A stretch of DNA of 64,000 nt from Staphylococcus pragensis (GCF_004785665.1 NZ_SRPJ01000001.1:372001-436000); one strand, 5' to 3'; counted from the stretch's first letter, positions 1 through 8,736 are shown. Notes: generated by a model from the letters alone, not told the origin. Translations and numbers: made by a program.

Positions 1-66
1 TTTTATGGATGTGTCAATGAGATAGTCAATGTATACATGGATGCGCAACAAGGATACTATGATTAA
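1..66 (+). CDS. C-terminal end of a phage gene, probably the late transcription regulator (partial)
   Basis: Frame 1 is open from the first base and stops at 64-66, giving 21 residues that end in DAQQGYYD. The start is off the window. In staphylococcal siphoviruses the gene just before the HNH nuclease is usually a late activator of the RinA or ArpU/sigma-like type. The visible tail, ending in a helix-like NEIVNVYMDAQ, would fit the end of a helix-turn-helix protein. This identification rests on position only. Confidence 0.45.
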   Translation, partial: FYGCVNEIVNVYMDAQQGYYD

Positions 67-67
67 A

Positions 68-103
68 CGAACACATCGAACCATTCGAACACATCGAACC
101 ATA
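68..103 (+). repeat. Four 9-bp iterons (CGAAC every 9 bases)
   Basis: CGAAC occurs at 68, 77, 86 and 95, exactly one unit every 9 bases. The units alternate, so CGAACACATCGAACCAT appears twice (68-84 and 86-102). The array lies between the end of the upstream regulator gene and a -10 box at 129. This is the usual place for an activator binding site, but binding is inferred. Confidence 0.7.
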
Positions 104-128
104 TGTGCAATCAATATACAATTAGTTT

Positions 129-134
129 TATAAT
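129..134 (+). promoter_or_regulatory. Candidate late-operon -10 box
   Basis: A perfect TATAAT stands 26 bases after the iteron array. No good -35 box is found 16-18 bases upstream (the window there reads TGCAAT or GTGCAA). A -10 without a -35 next to repeats is typical of an activator-dependent promoter and would drive the HNH-terminase-structural genes. Inference only. Confidence 0.4.
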
Positions 135-159
135 ATAGATATACGATAATGAATACACA

Positions 160-188
160 GGCACAGCACATTAGTGTTGTGTCTTTTT
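160..188 (+). terminator. Intrinsic terminator or attenuator before the HNH gene
   Basis: Arms 160-169 and 174-183 form a 10-bp stem with wobble pairs around an ATTA loop, followed by five T. It lies about 20 bases after the expected start of the late transcript and just before the HNH ribosome binding site. It may end the upstream transcript or act as a leader attenuator. Confidence 0.6.
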
Positions 189-204
189 GTTTGGAGTAAC
201 AGAG

Positions 205-531
205 ATGAGCAAAGCATATGCGGATTATATAGAACAACGAACCAAGAACAAAGGTTTCTATTCAAACGCTAGATGGCGTAAAACAAGACTAAAGGTGCTA
301 GCACGTGATCATTATGAATGTGTGATGTGTAACGCTGAAGGTCGATTGACAATTAATCAAAAACAATCATTAGAAATCGACCATATTATTGAGTTAGAGA
401 AGCAACCAGAACTTGCATACGATTTAAATAACTTAAGAACCTTATGTAAATATCATCATAATAAAAGACACGGCAGATTTGAACATAATCCAAACAATCG
501 AAAAAACAAATTTAATGATGAAAACTGGTGA
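205..531 (+). CDS. Phage HNH endonuclease next to the terminase
   Basis: A 108-residue HNH nuclease. A treble-clef zinc site is visible as C39-x2-C42 and C81-x2-H84, and the HNH signature runs from D59-H60 through N75/N76 to H84/H85. In HK97-like cos phages, including staphylococcal ones, this gene sits beside the terminase genes, and the nuclease works with the terminase in cutting DNA at cos and packaging it. I chose ATG at 205, which has GGAG eight bases upstream, over an in-frame TTG at 187 with no ribosome binding site. The candidate cos site follows at once. Confidence 0.9.
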   Translation: MSKAYADYIEQRTKNKGFYSNARWRKTRLKVLARDHYECVMCNAEGRLTINQKQSLEIDHIIELEKQPELAYDLNNLRTLCKYHHNKRHGRFEHNPNNRKNKFNDENW

Positions 532-577
532 ATAGAAATTATATAAAAAATAAATATAATTCAAAATTTAAAAGTGT

Positions 578-690
578 AAAAAGTGTCAAATACCCCCCCG
601 GTTTCAAGAACCGCGCCACAAAAGGAATCGCGGAAACCGGCGCTTGGGTCAACTCCGTGGATTTATCTTTCAAAAAGATACGTAAGGGGG
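578..690. other. Candidate cos packaging site (GC-rich, inverted repeats)
   Basis: This non-coding stretch is far more GC-rich than its surroundings. It starts with seven C and holds nested inverted repeats: CCGGTTTC at 598-605 with GAAACCGG at 633-640, CGCG at 612-615 with CGCG at 629-632, and GCGCC at 613-617 with GGCGC at 639-643. It sits between the HNH gene and the small terminase gene, where cos lies in HK97-type cos phages. The exact nick positions cannot be read from the sequence. Confidence 0.5.
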
Positions 691-742
691 CTTGACAAAT
701 TAAAAAATAAATAAATAAAAAATATGTAAAGGGGGGAGGGGG

Positions 743-1102
743 TTGAAAAAAGATAAATATCTTAAAGATAAATTAACTTCTAACCAAATTAAACGAATCA
801 ATGCTTCTGAAGATTACTTATTGCAGCAAATAGATGCGGATAATGACATAGAATTAGAAAAAGTAGAGCGGTATATTAATTTATTAAAGTTATTTTATGC
901 TTTGGACATTTATATTGAACAATCTGGACCTATAACAGTAGTCAAAAATGCATCACAAGAATATGTTAAACCTAATCCAGCTATCGCAGAAAAGAATAAA
1001 GTAAATGGATCATTACTTGCATTAGAAAAATCATTCCACTTAGAAAGAAAAGCCGAAGAAAGACGCAAGCAAGAACAAGCGAAAGGACCTGATTTAACAT
1101 GA
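743..1102 (+). CDS. terS: Phage terminase small subunit (P27 family)
   Basis: A 119-residue, highly charged helical protein at the expected place upstream of the large terminase, with which it overlaps by four bases (ATGA). It should bind the packaging start site and recruit the large subunit. The start is TTG at 743 behind an extreme purine tract (six G, A, five G, 731-742). The GGAGG in that tract is only three bases from the TTG, so initiation may rely on the upstream part of the tract. Family assignment rests on size, context and general resemblance rather than on a catalytic motif. Confidence 0.8.
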   Translation: MKKDKYLKDKLTSNQIKRINASEDYLLQQIDADNDIELEKVERYINLLKLFYALDIYIEQSGPITVVKNASQEYVKPNPAIAEKNKVNGSLLALEKSFHLERKAEERRKQEQAKGPDLT

Positions 1103-2760
1103 AGATACCTAAATATGTTACAGACTATATAGAAAAATATAAATCAAGCAACGTTATCTTTAATAAAGAGCGCGTTAGACTTGTTTCTTTTTTAGAAGAT
1201 AATATCTTGCAACGTGACGACCTTTATTTTGACGATCAAAAAATAGAAGATTATATCAAATTTAGTGAGAAATGGTTTTTTAAACTACAAGACTTCCAAA
1301 AATTCATTTCATGTTTTGTATTCTTATATGAAAAAGATACCAAAACACCTTATTTCTCGGAATTCTTTATATCTATGGCTCGTGGTGGAGGTAAGAATGG
1401 CTATATTAGTACTTTAGCAGCGTTCTTTATGACACCATTACATGGTATTCCTAAATACAATATGTCAGTAGTAGCTAATAGTGAGAAACAAGCGCTAGTA
1501 AGCTTTAGAGAAATTTATGAAATGATAGAAAGTAACAATTTATATATTACAGGCGAGCGACCTAATAACCCTTTTTATTTAAGTAAAGTGTATGTGGAAG
1601 GAACAAGCACCAAGTCACAATTCTTATTCGATACTTCTAATGAAAAAACAAAAGATGGCGCTCGTGAAGGTTGTATTTTCTTTGATGAAGTACATGCTTA
1701 TGAAAAAGATACAATTATTAACATCAAACGAAGCGGACTAGGTAAAGTTGCACATCCACGTACTTTTTATATCGGTACTGACGGATATGTAAGAGAAGGA
1801 TTCTTAGATAGGTTAAAAGAAAGAGCAGATAACGTATTAAAAGGCATAAACCCTGAAGATAGATTATTCCCTTTTATCTGTAAAATTGATGATAAAGAAG
1901 AAATAGATAAACCAGATTTATGGGAGAAAGCAAATCCTATGTTCGAAAATCCAAAAAGTGAATATGGCGCTCAATTATTCAAAGAAGTTCATCAACAATA
2001 TTTAGGACTTCAATTTAATCCATCTAATCGACCAGAATTTATGACTAAGCGAATGAATATGCCTGAGACAGATACACAAAGTGTTGTAGCACCTTGGGAT
2101 GACATTATGGCAACTAATCGACCTATTCCACCACTTGAAAATAATGAATGTATTGGTGGACTTGACTATGCAAGTTTAAAAGACTTTGCAGCAGTCGGTT
2201 TACTGTTTAGATCGGGTGATGATTATATTTGGAAAACTCATTCATTTGCTAGAAAAGAATTTCTTGATAAATACAAATTAAAGCCACCTATTCACGAATG
2301 GGAGAAAAGAGGTTTATTAACTATTGTAGATGAACCAACAATAAATCCTAAACATATTATTGATTGGTTCATTGAAGCACAAAAGAATTATGGATTACAA
2401 AAAGTCGTAGCTGATAACTTCCGAATGGACTTACTTAGACCTCTATTTGAAGATGTAGGTATCGAATATGAAGTGATTAAAAATACACGCGCTATTCAGT
2501 CCTTACTTGCACCAAGAGTTGAAGATATGTTTGCACAACATCATCTTATCTTTGGTGATAATCCTTTAATGCGTTGGTACACGCAAAACGTTGCCGTTAA
2601 GATACGCAAAGACGGCAACAAAGAGTATGAAAAGAAAGAGCCTATAAGACGTAAAACTGACGGTTTCCAAGCACTTATACATGCATTGTATAGAGCAGAT
2701 GATTTAAAAGATTCTAATTTAGAAGAAGAAATCAATCTGTTGAAAGGCTTGAGATTTTAA
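1099..2760 (+). CDS. terL: Phage terminase large subunit
   Basis: A 553-residue packaging motor. The ATPase domain shows a Walker A-like MARGGGKNG at residues 93-101 and Walker B IFFDE at 193-197. The C-terminal half carries the RNase H-like nuclease, with acidic motifs in GGLDYASLKDFA and VVADNFRMD. It translocates phage DNA into the prohead through the portal and cuts it at cos. It is of the Terminase_1 type paired with HK97-like heads. It overlaps the small subunit gene by four bases and is followed after 19 bases by the portal gene, so translation is coupled. Confidence 0.95.
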   Translation: MKIPKYVTDYIEKYKSSNVIFNKERVRLVSFLEDNILQRDDLYFDDQKIEDYIKFSEKWFFKLQDFQKFISCFVFLYEKDTKTPYFSEFFISMARGGGKNGYISTLAAFFMTPLHGIPKYNMSVVANSEKQALVSFREIYEMIESNNLYITGERPNNPFYLSKVYVEGTSTKSQFLFDTSNEKTKDGAREGCIFFDEVHAYEKDTIINIKRSGLGKVAHPRTFYIGTDGYVREGFLDRLKERADNVLKGINPEDRLFPFICKIDDKEEIDKPDLWEKANPMFENPKSEYGAQLFKEVHQQYLGLQFNPSNRPEFMTKRMNMPETDTQSVVAPWDDIMATNRPIPPLENNECIGGLDYASLKDFAAVGLLFRSGDDYIWKTHSFARKEFLDKYKLKPPIHEWEKRGLLTIVDEPTINPKHIIDWFIEAQKNYGLQKVVADNFRMDLLRPLFEDVGIEYEVIKNTRAIQSLLAPRVEDMFAQHHLIFGDNPLMRWYTQNVAVKIRKDGNKEYEKKEPIRRKTDGFQALIHALYRADDLKDSNLEEEINLLKGLRF

Positions 2761-2779
2761 AGGAAGGAGGGAGTAAGCT

Positions 2780-3925
2780 ATGGGACTATTCGATAAGGTA
2801 TTTAGAAAAAACAATGAGATTTCGTGGATGTATGACTTAGATCTTTTACAAGAAACGAGTTCTAAAGCCTATATCAAAAGAATGGCTTTAAATGTAGTAG
2901 TTGAGTATGTAGCAAGAACAATCGCTCAATCCGAATTTAGAGTAAAAGAAAACAATCATGTCACTAAAGATGATATGTATTATTTATTGAATGTTCGGCC
3001 TAATCCTAACCAAAATGCTACACAGTTTTGGCAAAAGTTCATTTATAAACTTCTTGTTGATAATGAAGCATTAATCATTAAATCAGATGATGATTATTTG
3101 TATGTAGCAGATGATTTTGAACATGAAACAGAATTAGGGCTACTACCACATCGTTTTAATTCGGTTATGGTGAATGATTATAAATATAATCGCTATTTTT
3201 CGATGGATGATGTGATTTATTTAGAATACGCCAATGAAAAACTGGACAAATTCTCATTAGGACTATTTGAAGATTACGGTGAAGTATTTGGTCGTATGTT
3301 AAATATGCAACTTAAGAAAAATCAAATACGAGGCGTTTTAAATATAGGTTCAACACAATTAAGTACGAAAGGTATTCAAGACTATATTGATATGATTTTT
3401 AATACTTTTGAGAAAAATCAAGTTGCAGTTGTACCTTTAACTAAAGGTTTAGAGTACGAAGAACATTCAACAAACAACTCTAGTGCAAACGGTTCTGATT
3501 TCAAAGAATTAAGGCAAGCAATTGAAGATATTCTTATTTATATTGCGCGTATTATAGGTGTAGCACCTTCTCTTATATTAGGAGAAAACGCAGACTTAGA
3601 AAAAGCGATTGAAGCAACTAATAAGTTCTGTTTTAAACCATTAACCAAGAAATTAGAGCGTGAGTTAAATTCTAAGCTATTCTTTAAAGATGAGTACCTA
3701 AGAGAAAACAAACGTATTGAAATTGTCGGTATAGATAAGAAAAATCCAATTGAATTAGCAGAAGCTATTGATAAGTTACGTTCTTCTGGTACATATACTG
3801 GTAATCAGATACGCGTCATGCTTGGTGATGAGCCAGGAGATGATGAACATTTAGATGAATATGTACTGACTAAGAATTATGAATCAGTTTCACCAGTTGG
3901 AGGAGGTGAGACTAATAATGAGTAA
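2780..3925 (+). CDS. Phage portal protein (HK97 family)
   Basis: A 381-residue portal protein that forms the dodecameric ring at one capsid vertex, through which DNA enters and leaves and onto which the tail is joined. Typical HK97-family features are the early LLNVRPNPNQNATQFW segment and the IIGVAPSLIL segment near residue 260. A strong AAGGAGGG precedes the ATG at 2780. Its last eight bases overlap the protease gene. Confidence 0.93.
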   Translation: MGLFDKVFRKNNEISWMYDLDLLQETSSKAYIKRMALNVVVEYVARTIAQSEFRVKENNHVTKDDMYYLLNVRPNPNQNATQFWQKFIYKLLVDNEALIIKSDDDYLYVADDFEHETELGLLPHRFNSVMVNDYKYNRYFSMDDVIYLEYANEKLDKFSLGLFEDYGEVFGRMLNMQLKKNQIRGVLNIGSTQLSTKGIQDYIDMIFNTFEKNQVAVVPLTKGLEYEEHSTNNSSANGSDFKELRQAIEDILIYIARIIGVAPSLILGENADLEKAIEATNKFCFKPLTKKLERELNSKLFFKDEYLRENKRIEIVGIDKKNPIELAEAIDKLRSSGTYTGNQIRVMLGDEPGDDEHLDEYVLTKNYESVSPVGGGETNNE

Positions 3926-4784
3926 TCCAATTGTGAGAAATGTCACGCCAGTCTTTAGAAACGAAACTAAGAATAACAAGCACATCTTAACGTTGTCAGG
4001 CACTATTGCTAACTTATCTTTTCTTGACGACACTATCAGCGCTAAAGCTGTGAAAGATTCGCTTGATAATGTTAAAGAAGATATTGTTATTCGCTTAAAT
4101 TCTGGCGGTGGTGATGTGTTTGAAGGGATAGAAATTTATAATTACTTAAAGTCCTTATCAAATCACATTACGATTGAAGTCACTGCATTAGCTGCAAGTG
4201 CTGCATCATTAGTTGCAATGGCAGGAGATAAGATTATCATCCGAACAGGTGCAAATATGATGGTACATGAGGCTTCTACAATGGCTTTTGGTAACAAATC
4301 AGACATTCAGAAAACATTGAACGCTTTAATTGCAATTGATACATCTATTGTTGACATTTATCACGATAGAACAGGTTTAGATCGTGATGAGATTGTTAAT
4401 CTAATCACTAATGAAACATGGTTAACTGCAGATGAAGCAATCAATAAAGGTTTTGCAGATGAGAAATCATCTCGTAAATCTGTTGAGAAGCAGAAAGAAG
4501 GTGTAGAAAACTTGAAAGACTCTAAATATGTAGCAAGACTTAAAGAACAAAGAAGCATTCTTAATGCAATGATTAATGAAGCAGAAGAAGGAACACCAGA
4601 TGAACCTTCAAGTGATGATTCAAATGAACAACGTATTGCAGATTTGGAAAATGAAGTTAAAAACATTAAGTCACGCCTAGATAAATTAGAAAAGGGCGAT
4701 GACGAAGGTAGTAAAGGCGAAGGCCAAGGCGGAGGTACTAATCCACCACCAAAAGAAAATAAATTTTCAAGATTTGCATTTTAA
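3918..4784 (+). CDS. ClpP-like prohead (capsid maturation) protease
   Basis: A 288-residue S14 serine protease that trims the capsid subunit or removes scaffold during head maturation. The nucleophile is Ser94 in ALAASAASLVA and the catalytic His is H117 in MMVHEAS. The N-terminal 185 residues form the ClpP fold. The C-terminal part is an acidic coiled coil (DLENEVKNIKSRLDKLEK) with a Gly/Pro-rich end, which may act as a scaffold, since no separate scaffold gene is seen. I chose ATG 3918, which has GGAGGTGAG upstream; a longer in-frame start at 3879 lies inside the portal gene and lacks a ribosome binding site. Confidence 0.92.
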   Translation: MSNPIVRNVTPVFRNETKNNKHILTLSGTIANLSFLDDTISAKAVKDSLDNVKEDIVIRLNSGGGDVFEGIEIYNYLKSLSNHITIEVTALAASAASLVAMAGDKIIIRTGANMMVHEASTMAFGNKSDIQKTLNALIAIDTSIVDIYHDRTGLDRDEIVNLITNETWLTADEAINKGFADEKSSRKSVEKQKEGVENLKDSKYVARLKEQRSILNAMINEAEEGTPDEPSSDDSNEQRIADLENEVKNIKSRLDKLEKGDDEGSKGEGQGGGTNPPPKENKFSRFAF

Positions 4785-4785
4785 G

Positions 4786-4820
4786 TAGCTATTAACAATT
4801 GATGTTAATGGCTATTTTTT
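4786..4820 (+). terminator. Intrinsic terminator-like hairpin between protease and capsid genes
   Basis: Arms 4786-4796 and 4804-4814 pair with one wobble and are followed by six T. It stands inside the late operon directly before the capsid gene, so it would attenuate or process the transcript rather than end it fully. Confidence 0.65.
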
Positions 4821-4846
4821 ATGCATAAATTTAAGGAGGAATATTA

Positions 4847-6025
4847 ATGCCTATCAAAGTAGGAGAGAAATTAAAAAACTATCAAGATCATAAAGCACAC
4901 TTTGCAGAGTTAGTTCGCAATGGTGCAAGTGATGAAGAACAATCAAAAGCATTTGGAGAAATGTTTGATGCATTATCAAACGATTTACAAGAAGAAATTT
5001 CAGCAGAAGTGAATAATCGTGTAGTAGACAACGGTATTTTAGCTAAACGTTCACAAGATCCTTTAACTTCAGAAGAACGTAAATTCTTTAATGAAATCAA
5101 TACAGAAGTAGGATATAAAGAAGAAAAATTATTACCGGAAACAGTTATTGAACGTGTGTTTGATGATTTACAATCAGAGCATCCATTACTTTCAAAAATC
5201 AACATTCAAAATGCAGGTTTAGTAACACGTATCATTAAAGCAGAACCAACAGGTCAAGCTGTTTGGGGTAAAATCTTTGGTGAAATCAAAGGCCAATTAG
5301 ATGCTGCATTTGATGAAGAAGAATTCAAACAATCTAAATTAACTTGTTTCGTAGTTATTCCAGATGACTTAAAAATGTTCGGGCCTAACTGGGTAGAACG
5401 TTTTGTTCGTACTCAAATCGAAGAAGCTATTTCAGTAGCATTAGAAGCTGCATTCTTAACAGGTGAAGGTGCATCTAAAGACCAACCAGTTGGATTAATG
5501 AAAGATATCCAAGAAAATGGCGGTGTCGTTGATAAAACAACATCTGGAACTTTAACTTTTGCAGATGCAGATACAACTGTAAATGAATTAAAAGACTTAT
5601 TAAAAGGCTTATCTGTTAAAGAAAACGGTAAAGAAGTAAACATTGACGGTAAAGTTGTATTAGTAGTTAACCCACAAGATTCATGGGATGTACAAGCGCG
5701 TTATACTTACTTAACTGCTAATGGTGGTTTTGTAACTGTATTACCTTATAACATACAAATCGTATCATCTGAATTTGTTCCAACAAATAAATTAGTTGCT
5801 TTTGTAACTGATCGCTATGATGCAGTACGTGGTGGCGGATTAACAGTTAAAAAATTCGACCAGACTTTAGCTTTAGAAGATTGTATTTTATACACTGCTA
5901 AAACATTTGCTTATGGTCAACCGGCTGATAACAATGCATCACGCGTGTATGACTTAGAATTATCTACTGCAGTTCGTACTTCAACTCCTGCAGGTGGTAC
6001 TACAGACGGTGCAGCACAAGCCTAA
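4847..6025 (+). CDS. Phage major capsid protein (HK97 fold)
   Basis: A 392-residue HK97-type capsid subunit. The first about 110 residues are charged and helical, as expected for the delta domain that is removed on maturation. The body begins near LLPETVIERVFDDLQSEHPL, where the conserved N-arm of this family starts. AAGGAGGAA precedes the ATG. Codon choice is more regular than in the neighbours, as expected for a highly expressed protein. It is the product of the protease encoded just upstream. Confidence 0.93.
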   Translation: MPIKVGEKLKNYQDHKAHFAELVRNGASDEEQSKAFGEMFDALSNDLQEEISAEVNNRVVDNGILAKRSQDPLTSEERKFFNEINTEVGYKEEKLLPETVIERVFDDLQSEHPLLSKINIQNAGLVTRIIKAEPTGQAVWGKIFGEIKGQLDAAFDEEEFKQSKLTCFVVIPDDLKMFGPNWVERFVRTQIEEAISVALEAAFLTGEGASKDQPVGLMKDIQENGGVVDKTTSGTLTFADADTTVNELKDLLKGLSVKENGKEVNIDGKVVLVVNPQDSWDVQARYTYLTANGGFVTVLPYNIQIVSSEFVPTNKLVAFVTDRYDAVRGGGLTVKKFDQTLALEDCILYTAKTFAYGQPADNNASRVYDLELSTAVRTSTPAGGTTDGAAQA

Positions 6026-6042
6026 GAAAGTAGTTGATACTA

Positions 6043-6339
6043 ATGCCAAGCGTTAAGATATCAGATGAAATTTTAGATGAATTTAAAGAATACACTAAGA
6101 TTTCTCATAATACGGAAGATGAACACTTATTACGTGTTTTAAATATGTCTTACGAGAACTTAGAAACACGTTTTGGCGTATTTGATATTAATAGTAATTT
6201 AAACGGTAAAAACTTAGTTTTTGCACGCGCTCGCTATGATTATGAAGACCTTTTAGAGTTTTTCAACGACAATTACCAAGATGATTTATTGCATTTTGGT
6301 TTTAATAATTTGAGAAAGCGTGATGAAAATGAAGAGTAA
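6043..6339 (+). CDS. Head-tail connector (gp6-like)
   Basis: A 98-residue acidic helical protein directly after the capsid gene, the usual position of the gp6-like adaptor (Phage_connect family) that binds under the portal. I prefer ATG 6043; an in-frame TTG at 6034 would be only three bases after the AGAAAG ribosome binding site. Its end overlaps the next gene. Assignment is mainly by position and size. Confidence 0.7.
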   Translation: MPSVKISDEILDEFKEYTKISHNTEDEHLLRVLNMSYENLETRFGVFDINSNLNGKNLVFARARYDYEDLLEFFNDNYQDDLLHFGFNNLRKRDENEE

Positions 6340-6700
6340 ATTTAAAAAACCATATATCACTACAAAAAAGTTAAATACACGTGTTCATTTTTACACTTAT
6401 CAAGAAAATACTGGTCCTGAAGCTGGTATAAAAAGAAAAGATAAACTCTATAGTTGTTGGGCATACGTCCCACAATGGAAAATGACAGAGCTTCAACAAG
6501 CTATTTCCAATGGTACAGAGCATGACGTTAAAATTTTTATGCGAGAAACACATGGCCAATATATTCCTAATGAAAAACATTATGTAGAAATCGAATCACC
6601 TTATGTTCATCAAGATTTAAATATTAAATTGGTACAACCTGATGTAGAGAACGAACAATTTTTAATGCTAACTGCAGGGGTGGTATCAAATGGCGAGTAA
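6329..6700 (+). CDS. Head-tail adaptor / head closure protein
   Basis: A protein of 123 residues, rich in beta strands, with ARG/TRP-bearing segments (LYSCWAYVPQWKM) and an ending typical of SPP1 gp16-like stoppers. It closes the head after packaging and joins it to the tail. In-frame starts exist at 6320, 6323 and 6329; GAGAAAG at 6312-6318 best fits 6329. It overlaps the genes on both sides by about 10 bases. Confidence 0.7.
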   Translation: MKSKFKKPYITTKKLNTRVHFYTYQENTGPEAGIKRKDKLYSCWAYVPQWKMTELQQAISNGTEHDVKIFMRETHGQYIPNEKHYVEIESPYVHQDLNIKLVQPDVENEQFLMLTAGVVSNGE

Positions 6701-7112
6701 AAATTTTACAGGTATTCGAGCAGATGGTTTGAAAGAACTACAAAAAGAGCTTGAACGCCGATTCAGTCGCAAACGATTAAACGAGATTATAGATAAAGCC
6801 TTAATAAAAGCAGGGAAGATTATTCTTGAAGCAATCAAAGGTAATATACGTACCTTTAGAGATACTGGTGCTGAATATGCAGAGGCTAAACTTTCGGAGC
6901 CATATTGGGATAAAGGTATACGTTCTATCCGTGTTTATTGGGAGGGACCTCATCATAGATATTCAGTTGTTCATCTAAACGAAAAAGGTTTTCATGCTAG
7001 AAACGGTAAATTTATTAAACCTAAAGGTTATGGTGCGATAGATAAAGCAATCCGTTCAGCTGAAAAAATATTTTATCAGACAGTGCAAGAAGAAATGGAG
7101 AAATTATTATGA
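6690..7112 (+). CDS. HK97 gp10-like tail-joining protein
   Basis: A 140-residue basic protein with the pattern of the HK97 gp10 family: an amphipathic start GLKELQKELERRF and a central WEGPHHRYSVVHLNEKG segment. Members are tail-completion or neck proteins. It overlaps its neighbours by 11 and 4 bases. Confidence 0.75.
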   Translation: MASKNFTGIRADGLKELQKELERRFSRKRLNEIIDKALIKAGKIILEAIKGNIRTFRDTGAEYAEAKLSEPYWDKGIRSIRVYWEGPHHRYSVVHLNEKGFHARNGKFIKPKGYGAIDKAIRSAEKIFYQTVQEEMEKLL

Positions 7113-7516
7113 TTGATATTTTAAATGAGATATATAGCGTCATTAAACAAGACGAAAAGTTAATGAAGATATTAAATATCAATAATGTTAAATTTAATGA
7201 TTATCCAGATGTCAAAGATATAACCAAACCTTATATTGTTATAGATGATTTTGATGATCCTATCCCAGAATTACACTATGACGGAGAACGTGCTGCTTAC
7301 AGCTATATCGTACAAATTGATGTCTTTGTTAAAGCTAGTGATGACTATAATGCTCGTTTAAGAAGGAATGAAATATCACAAAGAATTAGCGATTTGCTTT
7401 GGAAAAATCTTAAAGCAGGTCAAGTTAGTAACTTAGGCAATGAATATGATAAACAGTTCGCTTTGTATCGCTCAACTAGACGATATGAGGCGATTTTTTA
7501 TGAGGAGGAAAATTAA
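7109..7516 (+). CDS. Phage tail terminator/completion protein (DUF806-like)
   Basis: A 135-residue protein between the gp10-like gene and the major tail protein, where the tail terminator lies in Sfi21-type phages. The segment PYIVIDDFDDPIPELHYDG and the following YSYIVQIDVFV strand resemble DUF806 proteins of staphylococcal phages. The start ATG overlaps the previous stop by four bases. Confidence 0.65.
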   Translation: MIDILNEIYSVIKQDEKLMKILNINNVKFNDYPDVKDITKPYIVIDDFDDPIPELHYDGERAAYSYIVQIDVFVKASDDYNARLRRNEISQRISDLLWKNLKAGQVSNLGNEYDKQFALYRSTRRYEAIFYEEEN

Positions 7517-8131
7517 ATGGTAAAATACGCTAAAACACCAAAATCATTTATTAACATTAAAGACTTAGGCTTTGCCTTATTAGATACAGATGAATTGGAT
7601 GGCACAATTAAATACAGTAACGTAATCCAAACACGTGGTTTACAAGAAATTTCAGTTGAAACTGGTGGCGAAATCGTAAATGCTTATGCAGATGGTAGTA
7701 TTATCGAATCAGGTAACACTGATGGTGAAGGTAAAATTTCAATGACTATGCATGCATTTCCACAAGAAATTCGTGAGTTAATTTTCAATGAAATTTATGA
7801 TGAAAATGGCGTTTTTGAAGAAGTTAAAGGTAAACAAAACCGTTATGTAGCAGTTTGGTTTAAACGTGAACGTCGAGACGGTACTTACCAACATGTAGGT
7901 TTAACAAAAGTAATGTTCTCAGATCCTAACTTGGAAGGTAAAACTGCTGAAGAAGATTGGGAATTCTCATCTGAAGAATCAGAAGGTACTGCAATGCACC
8001 GTATCGCAGACGGTAAACGTAAGATTTTATTCGATAGTGCTCGTGAGGGAGCTAAAGAAGATTCATTCTTCGAAAAACTATTAAATGGTGCTTATGATAG
8101 TAAAACAGAAGTTAACACAGCTTCTGCATAA
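7517..8131 (+). CDS. Major tail protein
   Basis: A 204-residue tail-tube subunit of the phi13-like family, with the typical start (KDLGFALLD) and beta-rich body including VYAVWFKRE-like strands. It polymerises around the tape measure to form the tube. It begins one base after the previous stop and has GAGGAGGAAA upstream. Codon use is biased as in the capsid gene. Confidence 0.85.
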   Translation: MVKYAKTPKSFINIKDLGFALLDTDELDGTIKYSNVIQTRGLQEISVETGGEIVNAYADGSIIESGNTDGEGKISMTMHAFPQEIRELIFNEIYDENGVFEEVKGKQNRYVAVWFKRERRDGTYQHVGLTKVMFSDPNLEGKTAEEDWEFSSEESEGTAMHRIADGKRKILFDSAREGAKEDSFFEKLLNGAYDSKTEVNTASA

Positions 8132-8144
8132 GGAGTGTTAACGC

Positions 8145-8315
8145 ATGGCTCAATACAAAGTTTTAAAAGATGCAATTGATTTAAAAACTGATAAAGAGTA
8201 TAGACAAGATGAAATTATCGAAGAGAAAGTTAAAACAATCAACGACTTTGAAAAACGATTAAAAGCAAAAGGATATGAGTTACCTTTCTTTGAACGTTTA
8301 GAGGAAGAAGAATAA
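8145..8315 (+). CDS. Small phage protein of unknown function
   Basis: A 56-residue protein starting MAQYKVLKDAIDLKTDKEY and ending in ERLEEEE. AAGGAGTG lies nine bases upstream of the ATG, and the gene follows the major tail gene by 13 bases. It is highly charged, has no membrane segment, and has no recognisable domain. A similar small gene is common at this place in staphylococcal phages. Confidence 0.75.
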   Translation: MAQYKVLKDAIDLKTDKEYRQDEIIEEKVKTINDFEKRLKAKGYELPFFERLEEEE

Positions 8316-8321
8316 AACATT

Positions 8322-8346
8322 AGGACGGTTTAAAGCCGTCCTTTTA
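8322..8346 (+). terminator. Intrinsic terminator-like hairpin before the tail chaperones
   Basis: Arms AGGACGGT (8322-8329) and GCCGTCCT (8335-8342) form an 8-bp stem, followed by TTTT. It lies just after the small gene and before the tail-assembly chaperone genes. Confidence 0.65.
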
Positions 8347-8373
8347 TTTCGAAATAAAAAGGAGTTTTTAGAC

Positions 8374-8736
8374 ATGTCAAACAAATTAAAAAGAAATTAT
8401 ATTCGATTAGTAGAAAATCCGAATGCAGAAGAAATTAAATTAGAAACTTATTTAACGCCACACTTCATCCCTTTAGATGTTTTATATGAAGCGGTCGATA
8501 TTATGGCTGATTTAGAAAAAGCAGAAACAGGCGAAGTTGAAATGTCATTTAAAGAACAAATTGATAAATTAATTGATGTTGTAGTTAAAATTTATGGTAA
8601 ACAATTTACTGCTAAAGACGTAAAAGAACGTTTACATGCACCTGATGCAATCGATACTTTAAGAAAACAAGTAGAATTTATTGCTAATGGCCAACAAGAC
8701 GAAGAAACAAAAAAGTTTATTCAGAGCATCAGTTAA
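8374..8736 (+). CDS. Tail assembly chaperone, short form (gpG-like)
   Basis: A 120-residue helical protein directly upstream of the tape measure, the position of lambda gpG. It coats the tape measure and helps the tube protein assemble. Most ribosomes should make this form. AAAGGAG precedes the ATG. Near its 3' end it has the slippery sequence at 8709-8715 that yields the long form. Confidence 0.85.
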   Translation: MSNKLKRNYIRLVENPNAEEIKLETYLTPHFIPLDVLYEAVDIMADLEKAETGEVEMSFKEQIDKLIDVVVKIYGKQFTAKDVKERLHAPDAIDTLRKQVEFIANGQQDEETKKFIQSIS

